Shown: positions 40,330 to 49,634 of the stretch, piece after piece
Numbering within the stretch: the first letter of the stretch is position 1
Layout of the letters: every line of letters starts with the position of its first letter
Assembly (NCBI GenBank): GCA_937921555.1
Contig: CAKZUV010000071.1
Location: forward strand, 1 to 55,868
Direction: 5' to 3'
DNA: 55,868 nt
Source: an uncultured Saprospiraceae bacterium
GTDB taxonomy: Bacteria > Bacteroidota > Bacteroidia > Chitinophagales > Saprospiraceae
The notes under the pieces: model-generated
Seen by the model: only the letters and a program-made list of their open reading frames with translations
Database searches by the model: none
What the model was told of the DNA's origin: nothing
Program-made: the position numbers and the translations under genes

Positions 40330-41043
40330 TCAATACTTCCAATCCACATGCCGAAACGGCAACCGGTTCAGCTCCTCCCGGTAGAATCGCCACTTAGGCA
40401 TAAACTCATTCATATAGCTAACAAATAAATGATTGTGGCTTCTTTCGAGCAGATGAACCAGTTCGTGGACAATGATAAATTCAATACAACCACGTGGCTT
40501 TTTTGCCAATTCTAGATTTAACCAAATCCGTTTTGCGTTCGTATTACAAGACCCCCATTTGGTTCGCATCTTTTTGATTCTATAATCATTAGACTGCACA
40601 CCGATTTTCTTCTCCCATTTTTGAATCATTTTGGGAACCATTTTTTTTAGCTGCTCCCGGTACCAGTTTTCCAGGATGATCGCTTTCTTTTCTACTGAGG
40701 TATTTGGACGAACATACAATTCAATGGTGCTGTGTTTTAAAACAACCTTTGGTGGTTCCGGAACTTCGATTACCTGGAGAAGGTACCTTTTTCCTAAATA
40801 GTAATGACTTTCTTTCGTTAGATATTCTCGCTCAAATTCTCGATCCTGATTTTGAAAGGTTAATTGTTGTTGCTTAATCCACTTTAATTTGTCCAAGGCA
40901 AATACTCGAATGGTGTCTAAATCGAATCGTTCAGGCGCAGCGATGCGAACCGCTCCATTAGGCGGATATACGCTAAGGTGGATATTTTTGATATCCTTTT
41001 GTTCTACTTCTATTTTTATTTCTCCTAGTACAATTTCTGCCAT
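40330..41043 (-). CDS. YgjP-like (DUF45/WLM) metallopeptidase of the restriction operon
   Basis: The 237 residues include the zinc motif HELVH in EFIIVHELVHLLERSHNHLFVSYMNEFMP, with the third His in HNH. The N-terminal region (MAEIVLGEIKIEVEQKDIKNIHLSVYPPNGAVRIAAPERF and the RTKWGSC signature) is the YgjP/DUF45 type. This family commonly travels with type I restriction operons, where its role is not established. The start overlaps the hsdR stop by one base, so it is translationally coupled as the last gene. Confidence 0.8.
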   Translation of the reverse strand: MAEIVLGEIKIEVEQKDIKNIHLSVYPPNGAVRIAAPERFDLDTIRVFALDKLKWIKQQQLTFQNQDREFEREYLTKESHYYLGKRYLLQVIEVPEPPKVVLKHSTIELYVRPNTSVEKKAIILENWYREQLKKMVPKMIQKWEKKIGVQSNDYRIKKMRTKWGSCNTNAKRIWLNLELAKKPRGCIEFIIVHELVHLLERSHNHLFVSYMNEFMPKWRFYREELNRLPFRHVDWKY

Positions 41044-44000
41044 TAGTATTCTTTTTGTTCCACTATGATTTTGAAAATGGCTTCAACTTTTTTATTAAAA
41101 TCATAGGAATCTGGTGGTTCTGAACTATCACTACTTGTTAATTCTTGTTCCTTATAAGCAACTAGCTGGGTAAATATCGTTCTTTTTATTTCTCTTTCTT
41201 TTGCCAAATTACCACGCCATCCATCTTTTCTTTCGATTTTAATGGCCTTATCTAACATTAATGCCAATTGCTCATTTTGTCCTAGATTATTATACAAGGC
41301 TCGTTGTGCTGGTGTTTCTAAAGTTATTGGCGTCTCCTCACTTTTTCCTTCGTTGACCTTTTTTACTAGATCAAAAATTTGTTTTAGATAGGCTTCATAA
41401 TCGACTGCACCAGACTTTCTTTCTCTAATAATCTCTTCTAGCAATTTAGACATTTCTTCAAAAAAAGCGGGATCAATCAAATGTTCTTTAATGATCTTTT
41501 TTCTTACATTATTTTCGATGGTTTCAGCAATGGCGCCTTTATCAGATCGAATCCCTTCGGGCATAGAATTAATTCCATCGGCAATTCCTGATTTTACAAT
41601 GATATCTAATAGTGACATGTCTCCAAATGGCGAAATGGTTTCTGGTTCATCGGCTTGGATATAGGTATCAATTAGATGGCGCATATCTGCTTCGTAGGTT
41701 TTCAGATCCAAAGTCTCGCCACTGGCTTGTCTGATCTCCTCTCGCAATTTTAAATAGTGATCTAATTCTTTTTTAATACCGATGGTCTCTTTTTCAGAAT
41801 ATCCGGCATCTTCCATATCATCCGCAATATTTGCGTAGGCTCGAATCAAAGACACGGTCTTTTTATACAAAGCCGTCCGCTGAGCTTCCCGTGCTTTTAG
41901 TTCTTCTTCAATTTCGGTATTGCCACAAAAGTATTGAATATAGGTCAAGGTGTCTTTTGGTGGCGCGACGGGTTCACATAAAATATGTATTTCTTCCAAT
42001 GCGCTATCCAAGCGTTCTTTACCAATCAGCAACCGATCTTTCAGCATCACATCGATATCCTGCGCTTCAAAATTATCGTAGTCTAAATCAGTAGTATAGA
42101 CCGCTATTGCATTCTCTACTTTCTTGAACAAATCTTTGTAATCGACAATATACCCAAATAGTTTGTCGGGAGAATCTAGCCGATTGACACGACAAATAGC
42201 TTGAAACAAACCATGGTCTTGCATACTTTTATCAATATACAAATAGCTACAAGGAGGTGCATCAAAGCCCGTCAATAATTTAGAGACCACGATTAGGAGT
42301 TGCATATTGGCTGGTTCATCACTAAACTTCGCCTTCGCCCAATCTTCGTATTGTTCCGTGGTTTTTGAACCTAAGAGCTTCGTATATAAATTGTACATAA
42401 ACTCTTTTTCCGTCGTTGTGCTTGCGCCTGTGTCCTCCGTGGTCACATCGCTCGTTTGTGGACTGTAGGAGGTAACGATGGCGCATTTATCCCGCAGCGG
42501 AGTAGTCAAAAACAATTCGTAGTATCGACAGGCTTCGTAAATAGAACTGGCCACCAGAATTGCGTTTCCACTGTTGTCAGATAATCGGGGTTTGGTACTA
42601 AAATCAAAAACAATATCGGTAACTACCCTACCCATCCGCGAACGGCTACTCAATACTTTTTGCATCGTGCCCCATTTCTTCTTAATCTCTGATTTCTGAA
42701 AATCATTTAGACCTCTGGTCTTAGCTGCAAACCATTCGTCTATTCTTTTTTGGGAACTTAATCGCTGATCAATATCTCTGGCTTCGTAAACTAAATCCAG
42801 GATCACACCATCCTCTACCCCTTCGTTAAACTTATAGGTATGAATGTATCTCCCAAATATTTCTAGACTGGTTTGTTTGTCTTTTTTTAGCAATGGTGTT
42901 CCGGTAAAACCAATAAAAACAGCATTGGGTATCATCGCTTTCATGGTCTTATGCAGACGACCTCCTTGGGTACGATGGCATTCATCTACAAAGACGAATA
43001 GTTCGCCGACCGCTTGAGAAGGCTGACTTTCTAGCTCCTTGATATAATGCTTAAAATTACCACCGTCTCTTTTTCCAAATTTATGGACCAGAGAACACAT
43101 CAGTCTTGGGGTTGGACTACTTAATTGCAACATCAAATCCGTACCACTTTTGGTTCGGTAGATCTGCTTCTCTCCGCTGTCTTTAAATACGTTTTCTATT
43201 TGTTTATCCAATTCGGTTCGATCGGTTAGAATGACCACTCTAGCATTGAAATTATTTTCTAAAATCCATTTTGCGAGATAAACCATCGTGATACTTTTAC
43301 CACTTCCTTGTGTATGCCAAATGATTCCACCTTCTCGACGCTGAATATACTTTTGTGCTTCTTTAACACCAAAGTACTGATGAACACGAGGTAGTTTTTT
43401 AACACCTCCATCAAAGACTATAAAATTATAGATGATTTCTAATAAGCGTTCTTTCTGACAGATTTTTAGAAGATATTTATCCAGTAGATTTCTGGAATTA
43501 TCGGTGATATCTTCTTTCCATTTTAGGTAGTATTTCTCTGGTGTTTTTATCGTTCCATATCGCAACCCTTCGGTATCATTTCCGGCAAATAAATATTGGA
43601 CGGTAGAGAAAAAAGGTTGAATAAAACGGTCTTGTTGATTGGTTATATTTTGTCGAATCCCATCATTAACCGTAATGGTGCTACGTTTTAACTCAAGAAC
43701 GCCTAAGGCGATTCCATTAACATAGATAACGATATCTGGGCGTTTCGTTTTATTCCCCTTGACAGTTACTTCTTCGGCAATGGCAAAGTCATTATTTTTA
43801 AAATTCTTCCAATCTAAAAAATGGACTTTCTCAGTATTCTTGCTGATCTCGGTTTTGATATCCACACCATACCGCAACATGGCGTAAACATTTTTATTGG
43901 TGGTATAAAGGCTGTCACTAAAGTTATTCGCCGTTCTTTGTAGCGTCTCAATGGCTTTGGTAATCTGGGCGGCGTTATATTCTCTTTTCTGCAATGACTG

Positions 44001-44138
44001 AGTAAGTAGCGCTACTTCAATATTGCTATTATCTTCGCGTTCTTGCCAGTCACCGAGATAGGTATAGTCTAACTCTTTTTTAAAAAGCTGGACGACTCGG
44101 TTTTGGGTGATGCGTTCTATGGATCCTACTTTAGTCAT
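41043..44138 (-). CDS. hsdR: Type I restriction enzyme R subunit
   Basis: The 1031 residues carry an N-terminal PD-(D/E)XK endonuclease (Asp135 in KRPDIVIYV, Glu149 and Lys151 in LELKRS) and a SF2 translocase. The motor motifs are Walker A HTQGSGKSITMVY at about residue 283, the Walker B DECH in VFVDECHRTQGG, GFTGTPLL as motif III, and QAICRVNRLDSPDK in the C-terminal motor part. It translocates DNA with ATP and cleaves unmodified DNA in the HsdRMS complex. It overlaps the upstream DUF262 gene by 4 bp and is followed by the metallopeptidase. The operon order places DUF262 genes between hsdS and hsdR. Confidence 0.93.
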   Translation of the reverse strand: MTKVGSIERITQNRVVQLFKKELDYTYLGDWQEREDNSNIEVALLTQSLQKREYNAAQITKAIETLQRTANNFSDSLYTTNKNVYAMLRYGVDIKTEISKNTEKVHFLDWKNFKNNDFAIAEEVTVKGNKTKRPDIVIYVNGIALGVLELKRSTITVNDGIRQNITNQQDRFIQPFFSTVQYLFAGNDTEGLRYGTIKTPEKYYLKWKEDITDNSRNLLDKYLLKICQKERLLEIIYNFIVFDGGVKKLPRVHQYFGVKEAQKYIQRREGGIIWHTQGSGKSITMVYLAKWILENNFNARVVILTDRTELDKQIENVFKDSGEKQIYRTKSGTDLMLQLSSPTPRLMCSLVHKFGKRDGGNFKHYIKELESQPSQAVGELFVFVDECHRTQGGRLHKTMKAMIPNAVFIGFTGTPLLKKDKQTSLEIFGRYIHTYKFNEGVEDGVILDLVYEARDIDQRLSSQKRIDEWFAAKTRGLNDFQKSEIKKKWGTMQKVLSSRSRMGRVVTDIVFDFSTKPRLSDNSGNAILVASSIYEACRYYELFLTTPLRDKCAIVTSYSPQTSDVTTEDTGASTTTEKEFMYNLYTKLLGSKTTEQYEDWAKAKFSDEPANMQLLIVVSKLLTGFDAPPCSYLYIDKSMQDHGLFQAICRVNRLDSPDKLFGYIVDYKDLFKKVENAIAVYTTDLDYDNFEAQDIDVMLKDRLLIGKERLDSALEEIHILCEPVAPPKDTLTYIQYFCGNTEIEEELKAREAQRTALYKKTVSLIRAYANIADDMEDAGYSEKETIGIKKELDHYLKLREEIRQASGETLDLKTYEADMRHLIDTYIQADEPETISPFGDMSLLDIIVKSGIADGINSMPEGIRSDKGAIAETIENNVRKKIIKEHLIDPAFFEEMSKLLEEIIRERKSGAVDYEAYLKQIFDLVKKVNEGKSEETPITLETPAQRALYNNLGQNEQLALMLDKAIKIERKDGWRGNLAKEREIKRTIFTQLVAYKEQELTSSDSSEPPDSYDFNKKVEAIFKIIVEQKEY

Positions 44139-46612
44139 TCTGAAAGGTTTTTTAAGGCTTCACACATTTTTTTAAAAAAACGAATGGTTCCTTTTTCGTC
44201 CTTTATTGATTTTTTAAAAATTTTAATGTCTGACTTCCAATTCATTTTTAAAGATTCCATAATTTCCACTATCTCTTTATTTATTTCAGATTTATCACGT
44301 TTGCCTTTTTTCTTTTCAAATCGTATTTTAAACTCTCCATCAAATCTGTATATAGACAATTTATAGTATTTTCTTTTGTACAAAAAATCCGATACGACAG
44401 ATGAAAAATCATAGCTATTTTTAACATCAAGATATCCCAATCCGTCAAATGGGAAATAATCATTTTCGTTTTCAGAAATATATTTTATATAAAAATAATA
44501 CAACCGCATGTCAATATGGTAATGATTAATTTGAGTAGCTCCGTATAATATTATTTCTTGACCTTCTCTACTGCTAATAAAACCTTTCTGGCAATAATCA
44601 ATTAATTCTTTACAATCCACAAAATAAAAACGCCAATCTTCTGGTTTATTTTTTATTATTTCCTTTAATGATTTTTCTATTTTAGAAATACCAAATGAAC
44701 TGTTATCTAATAAATCTTTGACAATCATTCTTCTCTTTTCCCAATCTTCAATATTTTCAGTAGAAAACCTTAGTAATCTTTTCCAACTATAATCCCTCTG
44801 GTAATTTGCCACATTTTTAGAACTACAAAAATTTAATCTTCCATGGCTTGCTGGAATCATATAATTGCCGTTTGTCAGTAAGGCTCTTTCGATTAAATGA
44901 TCAGGATCCTTACTTCTAAAACTAAACAAGGCTATAGATTTATTTGCATACTCTGTAAACCGTTGAATAAATTCCTCATCTTCTACTTTTGACCAATCTA
45001 GGTTTTTATTAGCTAAAAAATATTTCCAAACACCAGAGAATTCAAGCAAATAAGCTAATTGACCTTTGTGAAAAATCTGCTTCTCAAATTTGTATATTTC
45101 TTCTTTCCATTGATCTGATTTCAAAATCAAGTTAGCCTTAATAACCTCCTCCTTAACTTGCCAACTTGCAAAAAAGTCAATTTGACAATCTTTACCAACT
45201 AGATATTGTAAGATATTATCACTATGAGTCAATAGGCTTTCAATTGACTTAATGGCACTAATTAGATGATCCGCCTCCTCAATCCTGGAGTTTTCCACTA
45301 GATTATGAATAACACGCATCCATGATTGAAAATGCTCATAAGGTTCTTTATGTTGGATTAAATATCTCAAATAGGCATGAAAAATTGCTCTTTCTGGCAA
45401 AGACAAATTGTATCTTAATGCTTCGTGGAAAAACTCGTTCTCATTGAAATAATAAAAATCAGTAAATTGATTTTTAATTTTCTGATTTCCATTTGAAAGT
45501 ACATCTAAAGTTTCAATTAAGTAGGTAATAAAATCCTTTGTTAATGCGCCATAAGAATTAAATCTATAGTAAGATATATTTTGAGTAATTTCCGCAGTAG
45601 CACTTTCATTTTTAATTAGATCCTTAAAAAATGAAATATTCTGTGGATGCTCTATCGCATACTGATTAGCTAATATTATTCGAATAAAATTGAGCAATTC
45701 TTCATCATAGGTAGTTTGTTTACCTACCAGATGTTTATAATTCCAAAATAGCTTAGCCCAAGTTGTATCAATTTGAAATGAAAAATATTCTCTGCAAGAT
45801 GCTGGCATTTTACTATTTGCAATGGAAAACGACTTATCATTTTTATCAAATAAGGTATCAATATGCTGTTCAAGTCTTGCCTTAAAATTCTCAAATGAGG
45901 TTAATGGTTTACCTCTTGAATTCATTTTTATATAAAGATCCTCTGTTAGACTAAATTCCTCTAAATCTAGATATTGAAAGGTAATGATGGGATTTTCAGA
46001 CCTAATTAATAGATCATAAAATTCTGGACTATTTTTGAACTGTCTATGAATTGCATCCAACATATTTAAAACAGACTGAATAGTCGGATCATATTTCCAG
46101 GAAAGAAAAAACCATCCTTTATCCTGAATTGTTTTTGATAGACTATTATTCTTTTTTTGTGTTGAAGGTAAGAGGTTATCAAAATCAAGCTGGTTAGTTA
46201 GTAGCTCACGAAAAAAATCACTCGAACTTTGTCTAGTCAAATAATTAAACCTTGGTATATCACCTTGAAACATCAATTCTTTAAATGAATCTATATTTCC
46301 AGAAATATTAGCAAGATACCAATGAAGTAAAAATAAAGTTGTTAATCGCTGTTGTCCGTCCAAAGGAATAAACTTCTTAACTTCCCCGACAAGCTCAGTA
46401 CTTCCGTAGATAAAATCTAGATCACGATTAGATATTCCTTCTCTCAAATAATTGTAAAGAGCCAATAAGAACTGATCTCTTACTTCACTTTTATTTTCAC
46501 GACCTTGTGCAAAATCCCGTTGTATTGTTGGTATTTCGATATGAATAGAATCATTTTCTAACAGCTGATAAAATGAAAATCTTTTTCCAACTGCATCTTC
46601 TTTATTTTGCAT
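44135..46612 (-). CDS. DUF262 domain protein (825 residues) inside the type I restriction operon
   Basis: The N-terminal part is a DUF262 ParB-like domain: IPTIQRDFAQGR (residues 28-38) and IPLDGQQRLTTLFLLHWYL (DGQQR at 85-89). DUF262 proteins include GmrS-like NTP-dependent enzymes. The long C-terminal part is helical and unknown. A segment LIERALLTNGNYMIP...YQRDYSWKRLLRF resembles the C-terminus of other long DUF262 proteins. It overlaps the upstream DUF262 gene by 11 bp and hsdR by 4 bp, so it is co-expressed. It probably contributes a second, perhaps modification-dependent, defence activity. No HNH signature could be supported in it. Confidence 0.7.
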   Translation of the reverse strand: MQNKEDAVGKRFSFYQLLENDSIHIEIPTIQRDFAQGRENKSEVRDQFLLALYNYLREGISNRDLDFIYGSTELVGEVKKFIPLDGQQRLTTLFLLHWYLANISGNIDSFKELMFQGDIPRFNYLTRQSSSDFFRELLTNQLDFDNLLPSTQKKNNSLSKTIQDKGWFFLSWKYDPTIQSVLNMLDAIHRQFKNSPEFYDLLIRSENPIITFQYLDLEEFSLTEDLYIKMNSRGKPLTSFENFKARLEQHIDTLFDKNDKSFSIANSKMPASCREYFSFQIDTTWAKLFWNYKHLVGKQTTYDEELLNFIRIILANQYAIEHPQNISFFKDLIKNESATAEITQNISYYRFNSYGALTKDFITYLIETLDVLSNGNQKIKNQFTDFYYFNENEFFHEALRYNLSLPERAIFHAYLRYLIQHKEPYEHFQSWMRVIHNLVENSRIEEADHLISAIKSIESLLTHSDNILQYLVGKDCQIDFFASWQVKEEVIKANLILKSDQWKEEIYKFEKQIFHKGQLAYLLEFSGVWKYFLANKNLDWSKVEDEEFIQRFTEYANKSIALFSFRSKDPDHLIERALLTNGNYMIPASHGRLNFCSSKNVANYQRDYSWKRLLRFSTENIEDWEKRRMIVKDLLDNSSFGISKIEKSLKEIIKNKPEDWRFYFVDCKELIDYCQKGFISSREGQEIILYGATQINHYHIDMRLYYFYIKYISENENDYFPFDGLGYLDVKNSYDFSSVVSDFLYKRKYYKLSIYRFDGEFKIRFEKKKGKRDKSEINKEIVEIMESLKMNWKSDIKIFKKSIKDEKGTIRFFKKMCEALKNLSE

Positions 46613-48428
46613 TTTCTTCTCTTTTAATCGTCAAATAATCGTTTAAAACCTGATAAATATTCTCGAGATAACTTTCTGCGTCAGAATCAGACCATTTCAT
46701 CTGATCTTTTACATGAGTATTGTAATATTTCAAAAATAAATTCTTTGTACATATCGGAGTAAACACACCACTTTTATCATTTGAAATAATTCGATTCCTT
46801 TTAACTGGAAATATTGCATTCCCATAACTTCTATTTGTATTTTTATCCAATAAAGTTAAATTACTAATTGAATCATTATCTTCTAACTTGTCTTCACCAA
46901 ACATTTTTCTAACTTCATCATAAATCTCAGAAAACAATTCATCTGGTGCATCTTCCTTTATAAAATTTAATAATTTCTTACAGATGCTCTTATTCTCTTC
47001 GCTAACTTTTTCAATCTCAACTTCTACATTTTGAATAATCTGTTCTTTTGTACTTGCATTAAAATCAAGTTCCTCCTGATAACCAGTAAGATATTCTAGT
47101 AAATCCATAGCCCATACCATTCTATCTTTAGAATCAATTCCACCTTCTGATCTAGAACTTACATGTTCAATGTCCCATTTCTCTGATTTGAATTGACTGA
47201 AAGGAAAACGCATGGAAGCTTTTTGTGTCGATAGAATAGTTTCGATATTAAACAATAATAAAACCATCCTGATTTTTTCTCGATCAGAGCTTCTACTGTA
47301 ATCTAATTTCTCTAAATCAATTTTCAATAATTTATATTTGATTTTTGATTTCAAGTGAGTTATAAAAGATCGCTTAGTATTATTTCTAAAATCATTTCTT
47401 AGCTCATTAATATCCGCTTTGTATTCTATTAAAAATCCTACTAAATGAAATAATTCTCTGTTCGAATACCATTCTTCCAATGTTAAAAAATACTGCTTAA
47501 TTTTTCTCCAATGACTATCAATGTCTACAGCACCATCAGACTTTAATTCTGATTGAAAAAGCTTATTAAATTCATTGAATGTAAAATAATCATCATGCTT
47601 TTTTTCTTTCTCCATTAATAGATCAAAGATGTATTCTATTCTATTATCATAGTGCACAGAATTTCTAGGGCTATAAATAAAATACCAAAAGTCATCTTCT
47701 TGTAGCCGCTTTTCCATCATATCCCATTCATTAGCAATTTGCAATTGCTTTAAGGGTGCATTCACCTTGAAATTAGCTTTCATCAAAAACAATGCTTTTA
47801 CTAATTCAGCATTCGTAAGGGGAATTTTTCCAATATTTAGTCGAGTAAAAATATCCACCACATCCGTATTGTCCAAAATACAATACCAAATAACTTTAAC
47901 CTTATTAGTTAACTTTGAATAAAAATCACCTTGAAAAGAAGGGAAATCATTACTTCTTTTTTCAAACCAATTAGTGATAGCTTCGTAAGCAAGATTTAAA
48001 TGATAAAGATCAATATCATCCTTACAAGCTTCTTTATTTTTAACTTTTGACAAAAAAGAATCTTGAATTATTCGAGTGGAAAATTTAATATCATAAACAG
48101 GCTTAGGAGTTTTGAACTCCACCTCATTCATAAAATGCAAAATCAATAAAATGGTAGTAAGTCTTTGTTGTCCATCTATTAGTTCATAAACATCATCTCT
48201 TTCTTTGACTACAATAGGCTGCAAACAATAGAAAGCTTTGGGGTTGTTATTATCAATTTTATAATTCCAAATATCTTCCAATAATGCCTCAACTTGCGGG
48301 CTTTCCCACCGATATCCTCTTTGATATGAAGGGATCAAAAAATTAAGTTTTAATAGAGATGCGATAGATCGGATGTTCAGTATATTGTCCATTAATTTTT
48401 TGTTTATAAATGTAGTATCAAATTTCAA
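46602..48428 (-). CDS. DUF262 protein with C-terminal HNH-like (DUF1524-type) region
   Basis: The 608 residues begin with a DUF262 domain: FLIPSYQRGYRWESPQVEALLEDI (residues 30-53) and LIDGQQRLTTILLILHFM (DGQQR at 85-89). The C-terminal third contains KWDIEHVSSRSEGGID, DDSISNLTLLDKNTNRSYGNAIFPVKRNRI and YY...WSDSDAESYLENIY. The IEH and NLTLLDKxxNxxYGN pattern suits an HNH nuclease of the DUF1524 type. This architecture corresponds to GmrSD-like or other type IV restriction enzymes. It begins 25 bp after the hsdS stop. A second Met at residue 13 is an alternative start. Confidence 0.75.
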   Translation of the reverse strand: MKFDTTFINKKLMDNILNIRSIASLLKLNFLIPSYQRGYRWESPQVEALLEDIWNYKIDNNNPKAFYCLQPIVVKERDDVYELIDGQQRLTTILLILHFMNEVEFKTPKPVYDIKFSTRIIQDSFLSKVKNKEACKDDIDLYHLNLAYEAITNWFEKRSNDFPSFQGDFYSKLTNKVKVIWYCILDNTDVVDIFTRLNIGKIPLTNAELVKALFLMKANFKVNAPLKQLQIANEWDMMEKRLQEDDFWYFIYSPRNSVHYDNRIEYIFDLLMEKEKKHDDYFTFNEFNKLFQSELKSDGAVDIDSHWRKIKQYFLTLEEWYSNRELFHLVGFLIEYKADINELRNDFRNNTKRSFITHLKSKIKYKLLKIDLEKLDYSRSSDREKIRMVLLLFNIETILSTQKASMRFPFSQFKSEKWDIEHVSSRSEGGIDSKDRMVWAMDLLEYLTGYQEELDFNASTKEQIIQNVEVEIEKVSEENKSICKKLLNFIKEDAPDELFSEIYDEVRKMFGEDKLEDNDSISNLTLLDKNTNRSYGNAIFPVKRNRIISNDKSGVFTPICTKNLFLKYYNTHVKDQMKWSDSDAESYLENIYQVLNDYLTIKREENAK

Positions 48429-48452
48429 ATTAGGCTAAGGTTTCAACCTCAC

Positions 48453-49634
48453 TCACACCAACCGTATCCGCCCCGTCAACAACTCCTGCATCATCCCCGT
48501 CTTCACCCGCCGATATTTCGCCAACTGCTCCTCCAACTGAGCAATCTCCGCATCCATGTCAGAGAGGATGGTGGCGATGCGGGTTTGTTCTTCTCTTAAT
48601 TTTGGATAAGCAAGTCTTAGTTGATTCAATGCAACTTGATTAATATTTGTATTTGCACTCACGGTACTGCTATCCATCAAACGATTTCTGAAATCAGTAG
48701 TATAAAAGCAGTATTTTTTAAAGCCATTATCTAAAAATCCGTCGTCTCGAAATCTAATAATAAATCCACTAAAAACTGTATCTGATAAGTCCTCTTCAAC
48801 TAAAGATGTCAAACCAACTCCTGAAGGTTTAACAGATGAACGAATAAATAAAACATCCCCTTTTTTTAGGTCATATAATTGTCTTTCAATTTTATTGGAA
48901 TTTATTAACCCTAAACCTTTTTTTCCATCGATTGAGTTTTCACCAAAAATATCCATAAGATTTACAAAAGGATAGCCAAAACCAAAATCATTTTTTGATT
49001 TATTAATTCCATTTTTAAATGATCCAATCTCCCCCAATTTTCGCTCCTCCCATCCCTCCCCAGGCGTCAACAACCGCTGCATCGCCCCCTGCTTAATCGC
49101 GCGCTTCTTAGCCAGCTTCTCTTCCAGCGCCTGGATTAACGCATCGGTATCACTGAGGACTTGGGCAATGGCCTGTTGTTCAGGGAGAGGGGGAAAATTT
49201 ACTTTGATATTGGAACAAACTTTCTTATTTAACTTAGGTTGTGCAGTTCCAGAGTTCAATAGGGAATAATCAAGACTTTCTAAATATTCAGTTAAAAAAA
49301 ATGTATTTATCTCTTTTTTTGGTCTCAAAACATGTGCATGATTATTAACCCATACTTTTCCATTTACTCTAAAGGCTAGAGGCAAGTTTCGACTCAATAT
49401 ATTTTCCCCATCTTCACCAAGTAAAATTAACTCTTCATCAAATATGTAATCATTTACAAAATCTATTATGCCTGAAGCTCCGTAGTAAGGATAAATTCCA
49501 GATTTCCTTTCGTTAGATTTTATAGGTCTTCTCTGCTCATCTAAAAAATCTACCACATCTGATAGATCTTTTAGCTCCCAATCCTCGGGAATCATCCCAA
49601 CTTCCGTTTGTTTATATCCTTTCTTTAATTCCAT
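48453..49634 (-). CDS. hsdS: Type I restriction specificity subunit S
   Basis: The 393 residues contain two target-recognition domains separated by conserved helical spacers. The central repeat LPEQQAIAQVLSDTDALIQALEEKLAKKRAIKQGAMQRLL is echoed near the end as REEQTRIATILSDMDAEIAQLEEQLAKYRRVKTGMMQELL. The first TRD is residues about 15-150, the second about 195-345. It directs HsdM and HsdR to a bipartite DNA sequence. The start overlaps the hsdM 3' end by 10 bp. No recombination site or second hsdS copy is seen nearby, so phase variation by shuffling is not evident. Confidence 0.93.
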   Translation of the reverse strand: MELKKGYKQTEVGMIPEDWELKDLSDVVDFLDEQRRPIKSNERKSGIYPYYGASGIIDFVNDYIFDEELILLGEDGENILSRNLPLAFRVNGKVWVNNHAHVLRPKKEINTFFLTEYLESLDYSLLNSGTAQPKLNKKVCSNIKVNFPPLPEQQAIAQVLSDTDALIQALEEKLAKKRAIKQGAMQRLLTPGEGWEERKLGEIGSFKNGINKSKNDFGFGYPFVNLMDIFGENSIDGKKGLGLINSNKIERQLYDLKKGDVLFIRSSVKPSGVGLTSLVEEDLSDTVFSGFIIRFRDDGFLDNGFKKYCFYTTDFRNRLMDSSTVSANTNINQVALNQLRLAYPKLREEQTRIATILSDMDAEIAQLEEQLAKYRRVKTGMMQELLTGRIRLV